From the NCBI GenBank assembly GCA_036937835.1, contig CM072874.1, positions 10,802,001 through 10,866,000 on the forward strand: a stretch of DNA of 64,000 bases, in the 5' to 3' direction. Position numbers and translations under genes: made by a program. The notes under the pieces were generated by a model. The model saw only the letters and a program-made list of their open reading frames with translations, made no database searches and was not told where the DNA came from. The DNA is from Pampus argenteus (taxonomy: Eukaryota > Chordata > Actinopteri > Scombriformes > Stromateidae). Below are positions 1-14,388 of this stretch, in pieces (the stretch's first letter is position 1; every line of letters starts with the position of its first letter).

Positions 1-1880
1 GTAAAGCGGATGCACACACGACATCCGGTAAAACAAAGATTTAAAAATCGAGTCCCATTATATTTATTTATCATATATATGAGCTTGATAATTAAGTATT
101 AAGTCTATGGCACTCTCGGGGAGATTTCTTAATCGAGGGACATGAGACTGGTAAGACTAATGAAATTATGGACTGATGGGTTGAGATGTGGAGATAGTCG
201 GACATGCATAATGGCAGCATGAAAGCACAGACATAACATATTTAAAAAGACAGCCACAAGATGATAATATAGTCTTTTACTTTTCTGGGCTTGATTGTCT
301 TGATTCAGTAAACACCAGCCATCAGGAGGCTGGCTAAAACTGTTAATTGCTAAAAACTGTTTGGCACAGGACTTTAATGGAGTAAGCAGAAGTTGCAGAC
401 AGAATTAGGCCTGCAGTAGTCCTCTGCTATATTTCTCCTCCTTTGAGATTAGACTGTAATTGACTGTTAATGTGAACCAGGCCATCCTGTGCTCAGTAGC
501 TCTCCTGTGAGCTGTAGTTTTACATGATACTGCATCTCCTCCACCCCGCAAAAAACCTCTCTCACCCTTATTTCCTCTCTCCCTCCCTCACCTGTTCACA
601 TGTCCTGTGGCACTTCCGCAGTCCATCCAGGGAATTACATAATGACCCTAATTATCCACTTGTATTTCCACTCTTAACTTACCCAACTATAGCCATTGCC
701 ATGATTACCATCATACCTTTCCGCTTAGAAAGAAAATTGTGAGGACAGCCAAGGGAATATGTGAGTGTTTATGGTGGAGGGGTAGAGAAATAGTTTTCTC
801 TTAACTTTGTCTAATTGTCAGAAAATAAAGGTCATGCTCTTTAAATGATCATTCAAGAATTTACTGTCAGCCACAAGCGAAGTGCTGGTAAATATGTTGG
901 TCTTTATAGCTACTTAAGGAGGGAAGTAACTAATTAAAAATGAAGTGGGACGGTAAAGCAGTGTTTGGGTAGGGATGTTTTTGTGAACCCAATAATGCAA
1001 TTATTTTCAGCCCAATAAAGTCTCTAAATTTAGGATATGCAGCAGTAGGCTGATTGTTACTTATATTTGACTTTTTGTTTCCAGCTATTCTGTGATTCAT
1101 TACACAACTTAAAACAGCAGAGATGCTGCTGCATCTGCAGTTCACTAAAATTTGTTTGGCACTCGGCAGCATTAAATATTGATTGTTTGAAAACTACATC
1201 TGCAGGATCAGCCAGCATCATGCATCATGAAGTGAATCCAAAACATGAATTTACATTGTATAGAAACAACTGCTAGTGGACAACAAAAGTTACTTGACTG
1301 TGCCCAACAGCAGCAGGTCCGTTTTTTCTGTCCAGTTTCCTGAGACACAGAGACAGTAGAGCCTTAAAAACTCAAAGTTGTAATGTGATTGATTAGTCTT
1401 AAATCCATTAATATTCTGGTTTTCCCAGTCAGATTCAAATTTGCAACATCCCAAACTTTCTCCTCTATACCATTAACCCAAACCTAGAAAAGAAATTGGT
1501 ACGCAGCTGCCCCAAGGGAGAAGCTATTACAAGCACCGATATGATTGAGTATTTGCAATCTTTCGTCTCAAAGCTGCCTTTTAAATATCTTAATTATCTT
1601 TGCCCATGTCCCAAATACTCAAATCAAAAAGCCCACTAAATTGGATCATGTAAAAACCTTTAAAATTAGAGTGCAGCTCACTGTCCAATGGAAATTATTT
1701 AATTTGTCATATTCTGTAACAAAGTGATGCTGTAATACTCGAATGAATACACCTGAATTGGTGTGATATCAGTTTCTCCTTTCCATCTCTCACTTTCTAA
1801 GTGTTTCAGGGAGACTATAAACTCTAACTGCTTTTACATTTTTACTCAGTCTTTCATCTGAATTACTCAAATCTGTCTCT
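1..1880. other. non-coding DNA upstream of fry
   Basis: No open frame here has recognisable protein content; the longest are 60-80 codons and low in complexity. The sequence is AT-rich with no strong repeat. It is the upstream flank, or an unseen 5' untranslated intron, of fry. I can support no gene here. Confidence 0.6.
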
Positions 1881-1935
1881 TCCTAATGTGTCTTTTCATT
1901 GTCCCTCTTTGAGTATTTTTTGCTTTGCCATCTTC

Positions 1936-2200
1936 CCTCTCTCTGCTCTCTCTCTCTCTCTCTCTCTACTTCCTCTCTCTCTCTCTCTCTCTCTCTCTTG
2001 CTCTCTCTGTCTTTCCTCTAAGAGGATTGGCTGCTTGCGTTTACCAACATCTGTGTATCACTGTACTGAGAGAGCAAAACAGAGAGGGGATGGGGTGTGT
2101 TAGCCAGCAAGATAGCAACACAGAGCACAAGCAAGGCTGAGTACCTCTCTTTTTTTTCTTTCTCTCTCTGTCTCTCTCTCTCACACACACACACACACAC
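1936..2200. repeat. CT-rich tracts ending in (CA)n, fry promoter/5' UTR region
   Basis: Two pyrimidine tracts (about 1936-2016 and 2146-2182) are followed by a short (CA)n run to 2200, about 180-440 bases upstream of the fry start codon. No TATA box is evident nearby. The tracts probably lie in the promoter or 5' untranslated region of the main fry transcript; the transcription start cannot be fixed from sequence alone. Confidence 0.7.
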
Positions 2201-2379
2201 TCAGCAGCAGACAGCCGCAACATCCGCATCACTGGCTTCCCACCCGCATCCCTCTATCCCAGTCTTTCTCTCTCGGAGCACACTCCTCTTTCTCTCGCTT
2301 GCTCTGTCCGCAACGCCTCATCCTGCCGTCCTGTCCTCCCTCTGCTGTCTGTCACCGTGGCGACATAGCCACTGCAGCC

Positions 2380-3763
2380 ATGGCGACCAGCCAGCAGGAT
2401 TCAGGCTTCTTTGACATCAGCATCAAGTCTCTGCTAAAGTCCTTGGGAGGGAGTGAGTACAGATACCACATCACTGTTCTTCATACTGTTAGTATGCCAA
2501 ACAAATGCGTGATACAGTCTGCACTTGTGTCAGACCAACTAGTCGTCAGCAGATCGTAGAGTGTATGGACTATTTTGTTTGTGTATTTGTGTGTGTTGGA
2601 AGCGGTTGGAATAGATAGGACTGAAAATGAAGCAGCATAACATGATCCACGATGTCAATATTTGGCAAAGTTACATAATCGAATGAGAGAGAGGGAGAGC
2701 GAGAGGAAGGGAGCGAGGGAGGGAGGGAAGGAGGGAGAGAGAGAGAGAGAGAGAGGGAGAGAGAGGGAGAGGTTAGCTGGGGATAAATGTATTAATTATA
2801 CAGAACATTACTCAGCAAAAGAACAAGTCAGTCTTTGACTTATTTATAAAAAATTCATTTTGTTAAAAACAAAATATATAAAACAGGTCTGTATGGTTAC
2901 ATGTTATCTTTTCATTTGGAACTATAAAGTATTTGATCACTTTTTTCTTGATTTATTCATTCTTGATTTAACTATTTCATGTGTTGACAATTCAAAAGAC
3001 TTCAAGCTCTTAATCAATGACTTGATCGGTGAGTCTGTGTTTACCAAACAAGTTAAGCTACTGTACGTCACTCTGAGACAGTCTGGGATGGACTATTGCC
3101 AGCTGGATGTACTGTACTTTCCCCCACTTTTCAGCATTGGGCTCATTAAGAGACATTACAATTACCAGGAAGCACTGCTGCACTGCCGGGACACTAATAT
3201 AGTCATCACCATGCAGCTTTTAGTTTACCTTTACTGTAACATCAATGTTGTCTTGTTGATATAGCGGATGCAGAGATCAGCCAGCGGGCTCTGCTTCTGT
3301 TTTTTTCCACATATTGACTGAACACAGTCAACATAGCTGTCATTTATTGAAAAATGGTTGTTGTCTTGTCTGTGTACCTTTCATTAGCTATAATAAAAAA
3401 AAAAGGTTTGTTGTGTATGTGTAGAGCTCATTTATTAGATGTGTGCTGAAGGTTACTGTCAGCAGGGCTTATGTTGGTGTAAGGGTTACAGTGTTGATGG
3501 CTTCTCCTCAGACATTTCTAATGATGTAAAGATAAGACATCACAGGGTCCATGATGAGATGAATTCAGTCATGTGTAGGCTTGTCAAGTCTCCAAAGTCA
3601 TATGAATGATGACAATTAGAAAGCCAAGAAACACACCTCAAAGGTTTGTGTTTTAAGCATAATTTACTTTTCGCATGAAATCTCTGGATAAATAGCTGAC
3701 TTCATCTAGTTGAACATGTTCCATCTCATGCCAGCCTCACTAAAATAACAATCATGTGTAGGC

Positions 3764-3821
<58 letters not shown>

Positions 3822-6800
3822 TTGGATCAGATTTTTTCCATATTTCAGTTTTCAATACTACAGGTATTTATCGTTAAAAAACAATTCTCAATCTAAATGT
3901 AAACAAAAGAGGTTGCCCCGGCATCAAAATGAATACACAGTGTTATAAATATTATATTCTAATCTTGATGTGTCAGGGTGTGTGCATGTGTGTATCACTC
4001 TGTCTCATAATCTGTGTAACTCATAATTTATCACTAAAGCATGCTTGTCTGTTGGTATATCATGATTTTTCAAGGTAACCCTCAATCTAGATATTCTTCT
4101 TTCTTTCCCGCTCTGCTGTTTTGTTCATCTTCATGTCTCATTCTTGCTTGCACCGTATGTTTAAATAACTCTTTTAGCATATAAAAGTAGCTAAACCTGC
4201 ATAGACTCGTATTGACTTGACATGACAGATTTCAGCTGAGTCATCTTTTAAAATGCTGAGTCATGCAGATATCGATAAGGGTCCCAGGACATGCTCTGTT
4301 GCGCCTTATCGACAGCTCTACTGGACACCCCTATGTTTTCCTACTCTCATCTCTTCTCCCTACACACATGCGTGTAGTCTTTACACATACACACATACTT
4401 TAAATTCACTTAAAGTCACTGAGATGCTGTAACGGATTATCTGCGTTTAGAGTCAACCTTATATTCTCTGAATTAGATTAGCAGCATTTGCTTTGTAGTT
4501 TAACCACATTACTTTTATTAGTTTTCCTGATATACATCGCCGTCTTCCCTGGAAAACTGCTGTACATGTGTGTATGTGTGAGTCTTTCTGTATGTATTTG
4601 TGTCTTTGTGAATGTGTGTATTTGCATGTGTGTGTGTGTGTGCACTTGTGTATGAGTAGGGGTCAGTGGGAGTGGTGGGTATGTAAGAGAGTGACCGCCA
4701 GGGCTCTATATATAGCACCTCCCTCCTCCCCTCGCCTCTCTCGGGGCAGTGTTGAAATTCCAACCCAACTCTTCTGGTCAGATCTCCACAAGGAGCAGAT
4801 TTTACTTAACTGCTACTGACAACTAAAGGACAGCCACAAAACCACTTTTAAAGAAGCACTTTCTTTCAAAACAACTTTCCACTGAGCAGGCGAGGATTTC
4901 AGGGTCGTCGGAGCTGTCGCACAGAGAAGTGATGGCAGGCCGAAGGCGGAGCAGAAGCTAAAGCAGAAACTGATAGTTGGTCTGTAGGCTCATATAGCTC
5001 TCAAGCATGGGGCCCTATGCAACCTCTGATCTATCCAAGCATGTCCCGGAGCAGTACAGTGGAATATTTCTCAATCCCTGTTGGTAGAGTTCAATCTCGA
5101 TGGAATAAGCTGAGAAGACACTTTTGCACTTGTCTCTTCCTCTTTCATTGCAACACTTTCAGCTCTGAGGCATCAATTCATCTTCACTTTTGTTTTCACC
5201 CTGGCTATGGCTCTTCTGCTCTGTGGATACAGCGTATCTTCCTGTTTTATTTGGACTGAATGTGGGATACAGTTGTAATGATGTATCCCGCTGTAATCGC
5301 CTGCAGACCCACTTTTTACCTGCCTATACCTGCCTATCATTTTCCAAAGGATGGAGCTTCATACTTTTAGCTTTGGTTAAAGCTGTTCAGTGCCAAAGCC
5401 AGACATTACTGTGATGCTTGTAGTTGCTGTCAAGGTGGAATAGTTTAATAATAAAGACAAACCTCTTCTGGGCCACTAATCTCCAGCAAGGAAAATCTAT
5501 TATTTGTCAATCATGGGAGCTGTATTTTACACCCTATAGACTACTCTGCTACCCCTCCTTGGTGTCCCATTCCTCCTCTGTCCCATTGTTTCTTACCATT
5601 TCCCCTTTACCTACTGTACTATCTGCACCATGGAAGTGCCAACTAAATGGAGCAGGGCTAGTGTCATCAGCTTCATCAAGGGCCTTGGTAAGCATGCAGG
5701 GGTGTGTGTTCATATGCACGCATGTTTGCATCATGTGAATGCTCGGGACAGGTTGCTGTGTATGGGTGCCTGTCCTGTTCAGGAATTAGTATTTACATGT
5801 CACCGCTCCAGTGAAAGGTCATGAAAAGGTCATCAGTTAGACCTGACAGAGTTGTTAACTCACACATACGAGTCACTACTGGGAAGTGAATTATTGCTCT
5901 GGTTCACCTTACGTAAAAATCACGCATGTGCTAGTGCAGAAAGACATGTTGCCAGTGGTTGCTGATGGAACAGAGGGTGCTCTTTGTTTTACACACCTTC
6001 TCTAAACATGTTCAGGAAATCAAACTGGCAAATGTGCTACAGTCACATAAGCCTCCTTTGTTGGCTACTTTTGCATGCATCGCTAAAAGTGTGGGTACGT
6101 GTTTGGGTTTTTCCATAAACAGTATTGGTTCACTATGAGACGCTTTCATCAACAATAATCCACAGTGCAACAGTATCTGTTTTCCACAAAGTCTCACTTA
6201 AGCTCTTATAGTACTGTCTGACGCCACAGGAATATGCTCTTTCTTAAAGTAATGAGTTTGTTGTCTTAAGGACAAGTGAATATTGTTAGAGACAAAAGGA
6301 AATGCCCTAGCCCAATATATCTGTCTGTCTCTCACTCATGATGCCTCTAAATGAATGAAAACACTGACCCAGTCAATGTGTTTATGTGTGTGCCTAGATA
6401 GTGTACCCAGGAAAACTTGGACACACTTAACTTTAATTTAGTCATGGCGGAGGAGTTTTAACTTAACAGACAGCTGAAGAAAAAAAATTTGACGTGATTC
6501 TGACATGGACAAATTCTGTTCATTCCTGTGCAGGGAGGATCTTGTATATTGAAGATAACATCACAATCAACTAGGTGTAGAATATGAAGCTGTATGAAGG
6601 AAAAGCATGCATGACCATAGACTGACTGGCCTGTCTTTGCCCCATGCCCTCCTCCCTAGCCTCTCCAGTGGGACTGAAGCCACCCCTTCCGCCAGTCAGT
6701 GGAACCTTGGGAGAGAGGAAGGGTCCTGTCGTCATGGCGCCCGTCAACGTGGACCCCGAGAGTAAGCCAGGCGAGTTTGTCCTGAAAAGCCTGTTTGCTA

Positions 6801-9715
6801 ACTTCACCTTGCTCTCTGAACGCAAGATTCGCATCATCATGGCCGAACCACTGGTGAGTGACTTTCTGTTTCTCGTCTGGTTTTGTCTCTATTTTCCATC
6901 CCCCTGTCTCTCTCAGGTTACAACATGCAGGTCATATTGGATATTTTATCTGATTGTGTTATCCAGAGTGTCTTTTTATGACAGTATATGTTGATCAGTC
7001 TTTTTTTTTTAATGCAGAAAAAGTGATGCAAATGTGCCTCTCTGCAAAATAGTATTTCCTACCTTATTTATGATATAATTTAAGTTACAACAGGCTTCAC
7101 AAATTTTTAGTATGCATTTCTCTTCAGGGTTATGGTGGCTTGAGCATATCCCAGCATGCACTAGACAAAAGGCAACCTAGCACAGCACATTGCCAAAAAC
7201 ATTCACACCTGCAGGCAGTATCTTACCTTAGCTGGACTTTGAAAGGAAACCCAGATAAAATATAAGTGGACAACCGATATTTGAACCTTTTTATATATTA
7301 GCAGGCCTGAAATGGTGAATGTTAATACCTCAGCCTTTTAGAAGGATAAAACCTAACCCTAAGCTCTTTTAGTTTATATCTCACGGTACTATATATTATA
7401 TGGCTCGTTTCGTGATTTTTTTTATAACCTCTACACATGTGGAATAGTGAGTGGGATCTGTTTTTCCAGCTACAAAAAGTTATTTACATCACATATTAAT
7501 CAGCATTTCTTGTCTCTTATCTAACAGGAGAAGCCGCTTAACAAATCTCTACAGAGAGGAGAGGACCCGCAGTTCGATCAGGTGTGTATATCTGACGTGG
7601 ACACATCATTAAAAATATGTGATGCCTCTTTTTTTCTTCTTATTTTGGGAAGGAGAATAACCTCTAACTCTCTCTTCTTTCTCTCTTGTGCAGTTGATCA
7701 GCACTATGAGTTCTTTAGCAGAGTACTGCCTGCCGTCTATCCTGAAGACTCTGTTTGACTGGTACAAGAGGCAGAACGGCCTGGAAGACGAGTCCCATGA
7801 ATATCGACCCCGAGCCAACACCAAGTCCAAAAAGTGAGAGAGCACAAACTGCACACACAATCAATTTAGAGCGTCTTCTTTTTGGTATTCGTCATCCGTG
7901 AGAGACTGGAATAGATTTGTAAGACAAAAATACATATATTTACATAGATCCCTCTGATCCTGCCACATAAACAGCAGAAAAAATAAACATAAAACTAAAC
8001 TCCTATTGACAAAATATACATTAAACCGCACAAGTTCAACAACTAATTGAACTGCACACTGACTACACACAGTTACGTAGTGGGCCAGATGGTGCCTGCA
8101 ATTAATGTATTAACGGAAATTCAATAAAAGCAATATCTCATGTGTGACACATCCGTGAGCCGAGTACAGAGGCAAGAACGAGAGTGTGCACCTGGGCCCC
8201 TAGACAGAATCAACACTGTTGACAGTGATCATGACAAATAATGCCTCTCTGTCTCTCTCTCTCTCTGTCTGTCTGTCTCAGTGACGAGCAACAAAAGGAC
8301 TACTTATTGGAGCGGAGGGATCTGGCAATAGACTTCATTTTCTCTCTAGTGCTTATAGAGGTTTTAAAGCAGGTGAGTCTCATCAAACATACAGGCATGT
8401 GTGTGTTTAAAGAGGAAAGTCTGTCCTCAAACAGTATTTCAATCGTTATTCCTTCAATACAAATGTCTGCATAATACTGCAAAAAACAATCACAGGAAAC
8501 AGTTTAGGAAATTGAACATGCTCTTTGATTAACAAGATATTACTTTCTAGATACTTCCAGATGCAGTATTCCTCACCTGTTACCAATTTAAAACAAATCA
8601 TTTGCCTGTGTTTGATCCCATCATAGATTAAAGAAAATACAATGCAAATAGGACATATTGTTTATTATTTGTTTTCTTTACAACTTTACAATAACTGTAC
8701 TTCCCTCACCCCACTTCTAATATCCCGAAATAAAGGAAAAAAAGCAAAAAACAGGTGGCCACAGCAACTTGATTGAGAAAAAAATAAAGAAATTATTAAA
8801 TACTAAAAGGAAAATTTACGAGTCCAGAAATATCTGTTTTTACTATAGTATGATATTTTTGATTTTTGTATTTGTTTCAGATACCCCTTCATCCTCTTTT
8901 GGATGGACTCATCCAAGAAGTTATAAACTTGGCCTTCAGGCACTTCAAATATAAGGAAGGGTAAGAATAACGACATGTAATAACAGAAATAATTTAGTTC
9001 TGTAGTTTACAGTACAGTTGATATTTTTTGTCTTTCCTTCTTTTTTTAGGTATCTGGGACCCAACACAGGCAATATGCACATAGTGGCTGATCTCTATGC
9101 TGAGGTAGTGGGAGTAGTTGCACAGTCCAGGTACTGTAGACTTCCATTAATTGTTCAAATTAATGTTCATACTGTATGTGTGTTTGTAGGTGCATAGACA
9201 TTTGTATATCTACAGTGAGTTAAAAGTTGTCCGTTGTTAATGAGGTTTTTTCAAATAATGTGGATTATTCAAACTGAAGTTCATTCAATATAAAGTAACA
9301 TTGACAGATAAAAACATAAATGATTTACAAGCGTGTACATTTGCTTTCAAATTGCTTTGATTTGTCTGACATTCATTTGGCATGTGCGGCTATCACTTTA
9401 ATATCTTCAGTTCAGTTATACATTTTTAACTATTTATTTTAGAATAAAATTATTTTCTTGCAGTGGAGACAGAATTGTAATCCAGGTCATGTTGCAGCTG
9501 TAGTCTGATTTGACAGGGTGGAAAATTGAATGTGTAGTTACAGTAGCTACCTGTCCTCCCATTGACCCCATTTTCAGCAGAAACAGTTAGTACGTACTTC
9601 CTGTCTTCAGCCGTTATGAGAAAAAGAAAATGTTTGCTCTTCCCAGTAGTTTGGAAGTAGTAGTTTGTTTGTGTGTGTTCTTCAGTAGTTTGTGTGTGTG
9701 TGTGTGTTGGTAAAT

Positions 9716-9752
<37 letters not shown>

Positions 9753-9891
9753 ATGGCAACTGAGGATAATGACACTCCAGATGATGATGGTCCTCTGTCT
9801 GTGTAATGTTGTGTGTGATGAGAGATGGGCACAATTCTCATTTTGAGAAGGGGGTTATTACTGTGATGGAAGAGGCATGGGTTCACTGGGT

Positions 9892-9926
<35 letters not shown>

Positions 9927-10253
9927 ACCAGCTGAGCCATTGCATCATTTAATACAGCCATTGATCTGATAATGGATCAAAGTCAATAGTAAATCTAGTT
10001 TAGAAAATGACTCCCCTGTTTTTGGATAATGATTTTTCTACATGATTAAGTTTCCTTGTTGTTGGGGCTCTGATATTTGTTTAACGAAGTACCCTTTTCT
10101 GCAGTATTTATCAGTGTTGCTATTATTTTTACACACGGATATGAAAAGGTTGAATACTGACACGCATAGACAGTCTGATCACATACTTTATTCTCAGCAT
10201 TATCTGTGTTTATGTGCATCTTATTAAACACACGAAGGTTAATCAGTGTACAC

Positions 10254-10286
<33 letters not shown>

Positions 10287-13200
10287 TTCCCTCCACATCA
10301 ACCTCCAGATGCCATTCTAAATATAGACCAGCAGTGCACCATTGGTAAAAAAAATATATGTGGATTGTGGTTACATACACAAACACACACACAAGAATAC
10401 ACACATACAAAAAACAGGTGAGTAGAAAAGTGAGAGATGCATTATAAAAATGTATTTATCTACATGCAATGAAATATTAGCCAATAATTCCATTAACCGT
10501 ACTGCCACTTAGCTGAGGCCTGGAAGTGAAAACATTTATTAAAGCTCAGGAGAGAAAGGCAACTGTTCACATCTGTTTGCCATTTTCTGCAGGTTCCCAG
10601 CAGTGAGGAAGAAGTTCATTTCTGAGCTGAAAGAGCTGAGACAGAAGGAGCAGAGCCCCTATGTCATTCAGTCCACCATCAGCCTCATCATGGGACTCAA
10701 GTTCTTCCGCATCAAAATGTACCCAGTGGAAGACTTTGAGGCCTCCTTCCAGTTCATGCAGGTAGACAGAGCGAAAAAGCATTTGCTGCCTTACCTGTCA
10801 TTTGTATTTCAACAATAAATGACAAGAGACAGTGGTGTATGTATCTCAGTTAGACAGAGGAACATTTTGTCATACATTCATATCTGGAAGCAGTTTAGCG
10901 TAATCATAGAGTCATCTTATTGTCTACTGAGAAGTTAAGCGGAAGTAATTAGGGGTTAAGTGTATAATCTATTGGCATTTTAATGCTAATTGCTGCTGTG
11001 AGAATGTTTCTCATTTCCCTCCCCCATTATGAATCAGGTATTTGATCCTGTGACTTTGCACAAAACATTTTTGAGTCATGTACATACATTCTTTCTCTCG
11101 TTGTCTCTCTCTCCATCTGTCTTTAGGAATGTGCACAGTATTTCTTGGAAGTGAAGGATAAAGACATTAAACACTCATTAGCCGGACTCTTTGTGGAGAT
11201 ACTCGTACCTGTAGCTGCTGTAAGTGCATTTCGATTTAATGCTCAGTCTAAGTAATGCGAGTAAGTAAAAGAAAATATATAGAAATCTAACTTTTGCATC
11301 ATCCATTCTCCCCATCAGACTGTGAAGAATGAGGTGAATGTGCCGTGTCTACGAAATTTTGTAGAGAGTTTGCACGATACCACGCTGGACCTGTCCTCTA
11401 GGAAGAAACACTCTTTGGTAAGTTTGTTAAGAATAAAGGGAGACCTTTATTTTCTGCTTATCACTGCTCATCTCTCTTCATTTCCTCTCCATTATCAGCA
11501 ATCGGTGAAAGCAGTTACTGTAACTCATGTGGGCTTTTATCTCTTCTTGCGAATGAGACAGGAGCGGAGTGAGCAGTGCACAGTCTAGTTTTTGTGCCAG
11601 ATGGGCAATATTTACTCACAGCAAAGAAGCAGGGAGGGGAAATCGGCAAATTAGATGCAGTACATCTCTCTTTTTATGAAAGTGATGTCACACAAACAAG
11701 CAAGCAATAAAACAACACTGTTTGTCATCTAAGTCTTGTACTGAGCAAAACATTCTGTTTTTGTTTTTATTTTTTATTTTTGTAATCTTTCTTCTTTCCA
11801 GATCCATACACTAATTAATAGATGATTCCTGAAGTTTATTTAAATTGTAATATTCTGGTTGCATAATCAGATTTTATTTTGTCGCCCGTCAGAGCTACGC
11901 TAAGCAATGCTGTTTCCCCTTAGTTGTCTCCAGAATGTCACTACACCTTGTTTCCATAGCCGGTTGATTGAACCATTGAATAATACAACATGACACCAGG
12001 CTGCCGTGTTGCATTATTACCGGTTGCTGTTGATGTACAATTTGCGCTGCGTGCATGGGTTCCTCAGGCTGAGACTCATGTTCTCAGGGCTGCAAAAGTG
12101 ACACTCCGTGACAACCAGTATGGGTGCTTCCTTTGACGTATTCCCCAAATACTCCAAGCTACCTACGCATTCAAGGCTGCAGCTTCACTAAACACTTGAC
12201 ACACCTTATTACAAACATACATTTGTTTCACTTTTTCCAAGCGAACAACGCACAGGTATGCACACAAGCAATCAGTACGCTACCATGTCAGAACAGAACG
12301 GACAGACATGAGAGGAATGACAGTAATGTGGTGCATAATTGTTATACTTTTGCATTCTGAGTGCCTGAGTGCAACGAGACACAGAAATGGGAGAGAGGCA
12401 GATAACAAATACTCACTTTGATAAGGAGTAACAGGTAACCGACGCATTCCTTGAACCAAGCATTTCCACAACCTGAATGACAAGGGTGTACCTGGACCCA
12501 TCATTAGTGTGGCATTCATGTTTAAGAATGATCTGCATGCAGACTGTAAAGGGCCCCTCACACGTCTTATTAGACACCAAGTTCACATTCCTGTATGTGA
12601 ACTTTGTGCTGATAGCTTTGATATATTTGTCTCTTTTCTATAACTATTGGAAAGATATTGTCACTGCTTTGTCCAAATGAACTAAACTTCATTTAATCGT
12701 CTCATGAAATCCATTAGCAAGGTAAAGCACAGAGGAGAAGCAGTTTTTTGTTGAATTTGTTCTTTAAAATGAATTTCAGAGAGGAGGATGATGATTAAAA
12801 AACAACTTGTTAATGAAGGATTTACATGGTCTAAAACAATTAGAACACGATGGTGAAAAAACCTTGAGCTTAATCTCAAATAATGTAATTGCTAATTTTT
12901 GTTAAACGACAAAGGAAGAGCTCAGAAAACTGATTTCAGCTCAAAATAAGTGACTCAGACTTTTGATTGACCTCTTTTCAATGTAAAATATCATGCTTTT
13001 TTGTGATTTTTTTTTTGTCATTTATATGCTGTTTTAATGTCAGATGTCTCTGTTGAACATGGTCAAAGAATTAGAAACTTGAGGTGAACATATGTAACAT
13101 GCTCCCTAAAAGTCCAACGGCTGTCTATTTCTTTTATTCTTAGTATTTGTTTCTAAGGTTGTTCACATTGTCCGCTTGCATATAGAGAGCAGTAATAAAA

Positions 13201-14388
13201 CAGTAATAAATCACTTAGTCAACATAGAAAACTGGTGAGTAAGACATCCAGTAAACAATGAACTTTGATTATTTTGATACTTCTTGTTATAAGTGCATGT
13301 TGCAAATGTCTCCCATGTGTCTCTTCTCTCTTTGCAAGGCTCTCTGCCCTCTGGTAACCTGCCTGCTGTGTGTCAGTCAGAAGCAGTTCTTCCTCAGCCG
13401 CTGGCACATTTTCCTCAACAACTGCCTCTCAAACCTCAAGGTCAGCCTTTCACTCTATACCATGCAAATGTAAGACTTACTGTAGTAGGGTATATTTGTA
13501 TGGATCACAAGGAGTGTCTGAGACTAGTCAGTTTCTGTTGTTGACTTAATGGTAATACTCAAACAATAGCAATTAAGTCTGTGCAACAACGAGTGCACTA
13601 ACACTGCCAACAACACTAAATCATCAAAAGTATGTATTGCCTTAAGGTTGATTCGTGATTATATTGTAAATGCTGAGAAAGCAATGTATGCTGTGGATCG
13701 AGTACAGTATGTAAGGAATGCTTGGCGGGGTAGTATTGCTTTTTTTTTTTTAGAAATATTGTTGAGAGACAAACCATGCAAAACATTTTTTTATGTCAGG
13801 TGGAGCTATGTGAAAAAACTGTTCCTGATGAAACACAGCTGTTTTGAATACAATTTTGTTTTGCATGTGTGTGAATGCAGAACAAAGATCCTAAGATGGC
13901 ACGTGTGGCTCTTGAATCACTGTACCGCCTGCTCTGGGTTTACATGATCCGAATAAAGTGTGAGAGCAACACTGGAACACAGAGGTAACAGCAACATGCA
14001 GTTATCAATATGTCATTGTCAACAATAATATAACTTTCAACTCTTTATGTTTTAGTTCTATTTATATTTCGTCTTCTTTTGTGCTATAAAATTATGCTTT
14101 TGTGATGTTAACGTTTTTAGCAGATGTTGCTTGTTTCTTAAAGATGATGTGGTAATAATTTGTTATAGCTAAAGGTGACACATGTAATGATTTTACTCAT
14201 GTATTTAATATGTGTCTCAACACTCCCTCTCCTCTCTCACTGTATCTCCTCTCTCCTGTCTCTCCTGTTCTTTCCGCAGTCGTCTGACGTCAATCACCTC
14301 CACTCTGTTCCCCAAAGGGAGTCGTAGCGTTGTGCCCAGAGACATGCCTCTTAATATTTTTGTCAAGATTATCCAATTTATTGCACAG
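2380..14388 (+). CDS. fry: fry exons 1-13 (residues 1-463), N-terminal furry region
   Basis: Exons: 2380-2452, 6660-6853, 7528-7581, 7694-7833, 8282-8372, 8881-8960, 9050-9130, 10593-10761, 11127-11219, 11319-11417, 13339-13440, 13881-13984, 14280-14388. This part holds the start of the conserved furry N-terminal (MOR2-PAG1_N type) helical-repeat region. Landmarks are NVDPESKPGEFVLKSLF (exon 2), RGEDPQFDQ (exon 3), RRDLAIDFIFSLVLIEVLKQ (exon 5), LGPNTGNMHIVADLYAEV (exon 7), FRIKMYPVEDFEASFQFMQ (exon 8) and FPKGSRSVVPRDMPLNIFVK (exon 13). Identity to vertebrate FRY is high throughout, with no stop or frameshift. Confidence 0.94.

Larger units (their letters stand above)
2453..6659 (+). other. 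fry: fry intron 1
   Basis: This 4.2 kb intron holds a purine tract (2684-2771), a (CA)n microsatellite (3766-3818), a candidate second promoter (4707) and an alternative first exon (5630-5687), each described separately. An open frame of 134 codons at 2860-3264 has no recognisable protein content and is not called. Confidence 0.8.
9131..10592 (+). other. fry: fry intron 7, microsatellite-rich
   Basis: The intron carries (GT)n at about 9690-9749, (CA)n at 9895-9922 and (CA)n at 10250-10286, plus imperfect CA-rich sequence to 10410. Open frames here are microsatellite translations. No exon-like content is seen. Confidence 0.8.

Noticed and set aside
2860..3264. 134-codon open frame on the plus strand in fry intron 1
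   Set aside because: No conserved motif, AT-rich codon content and no splice-site context joining it to fry; consistent with chance.
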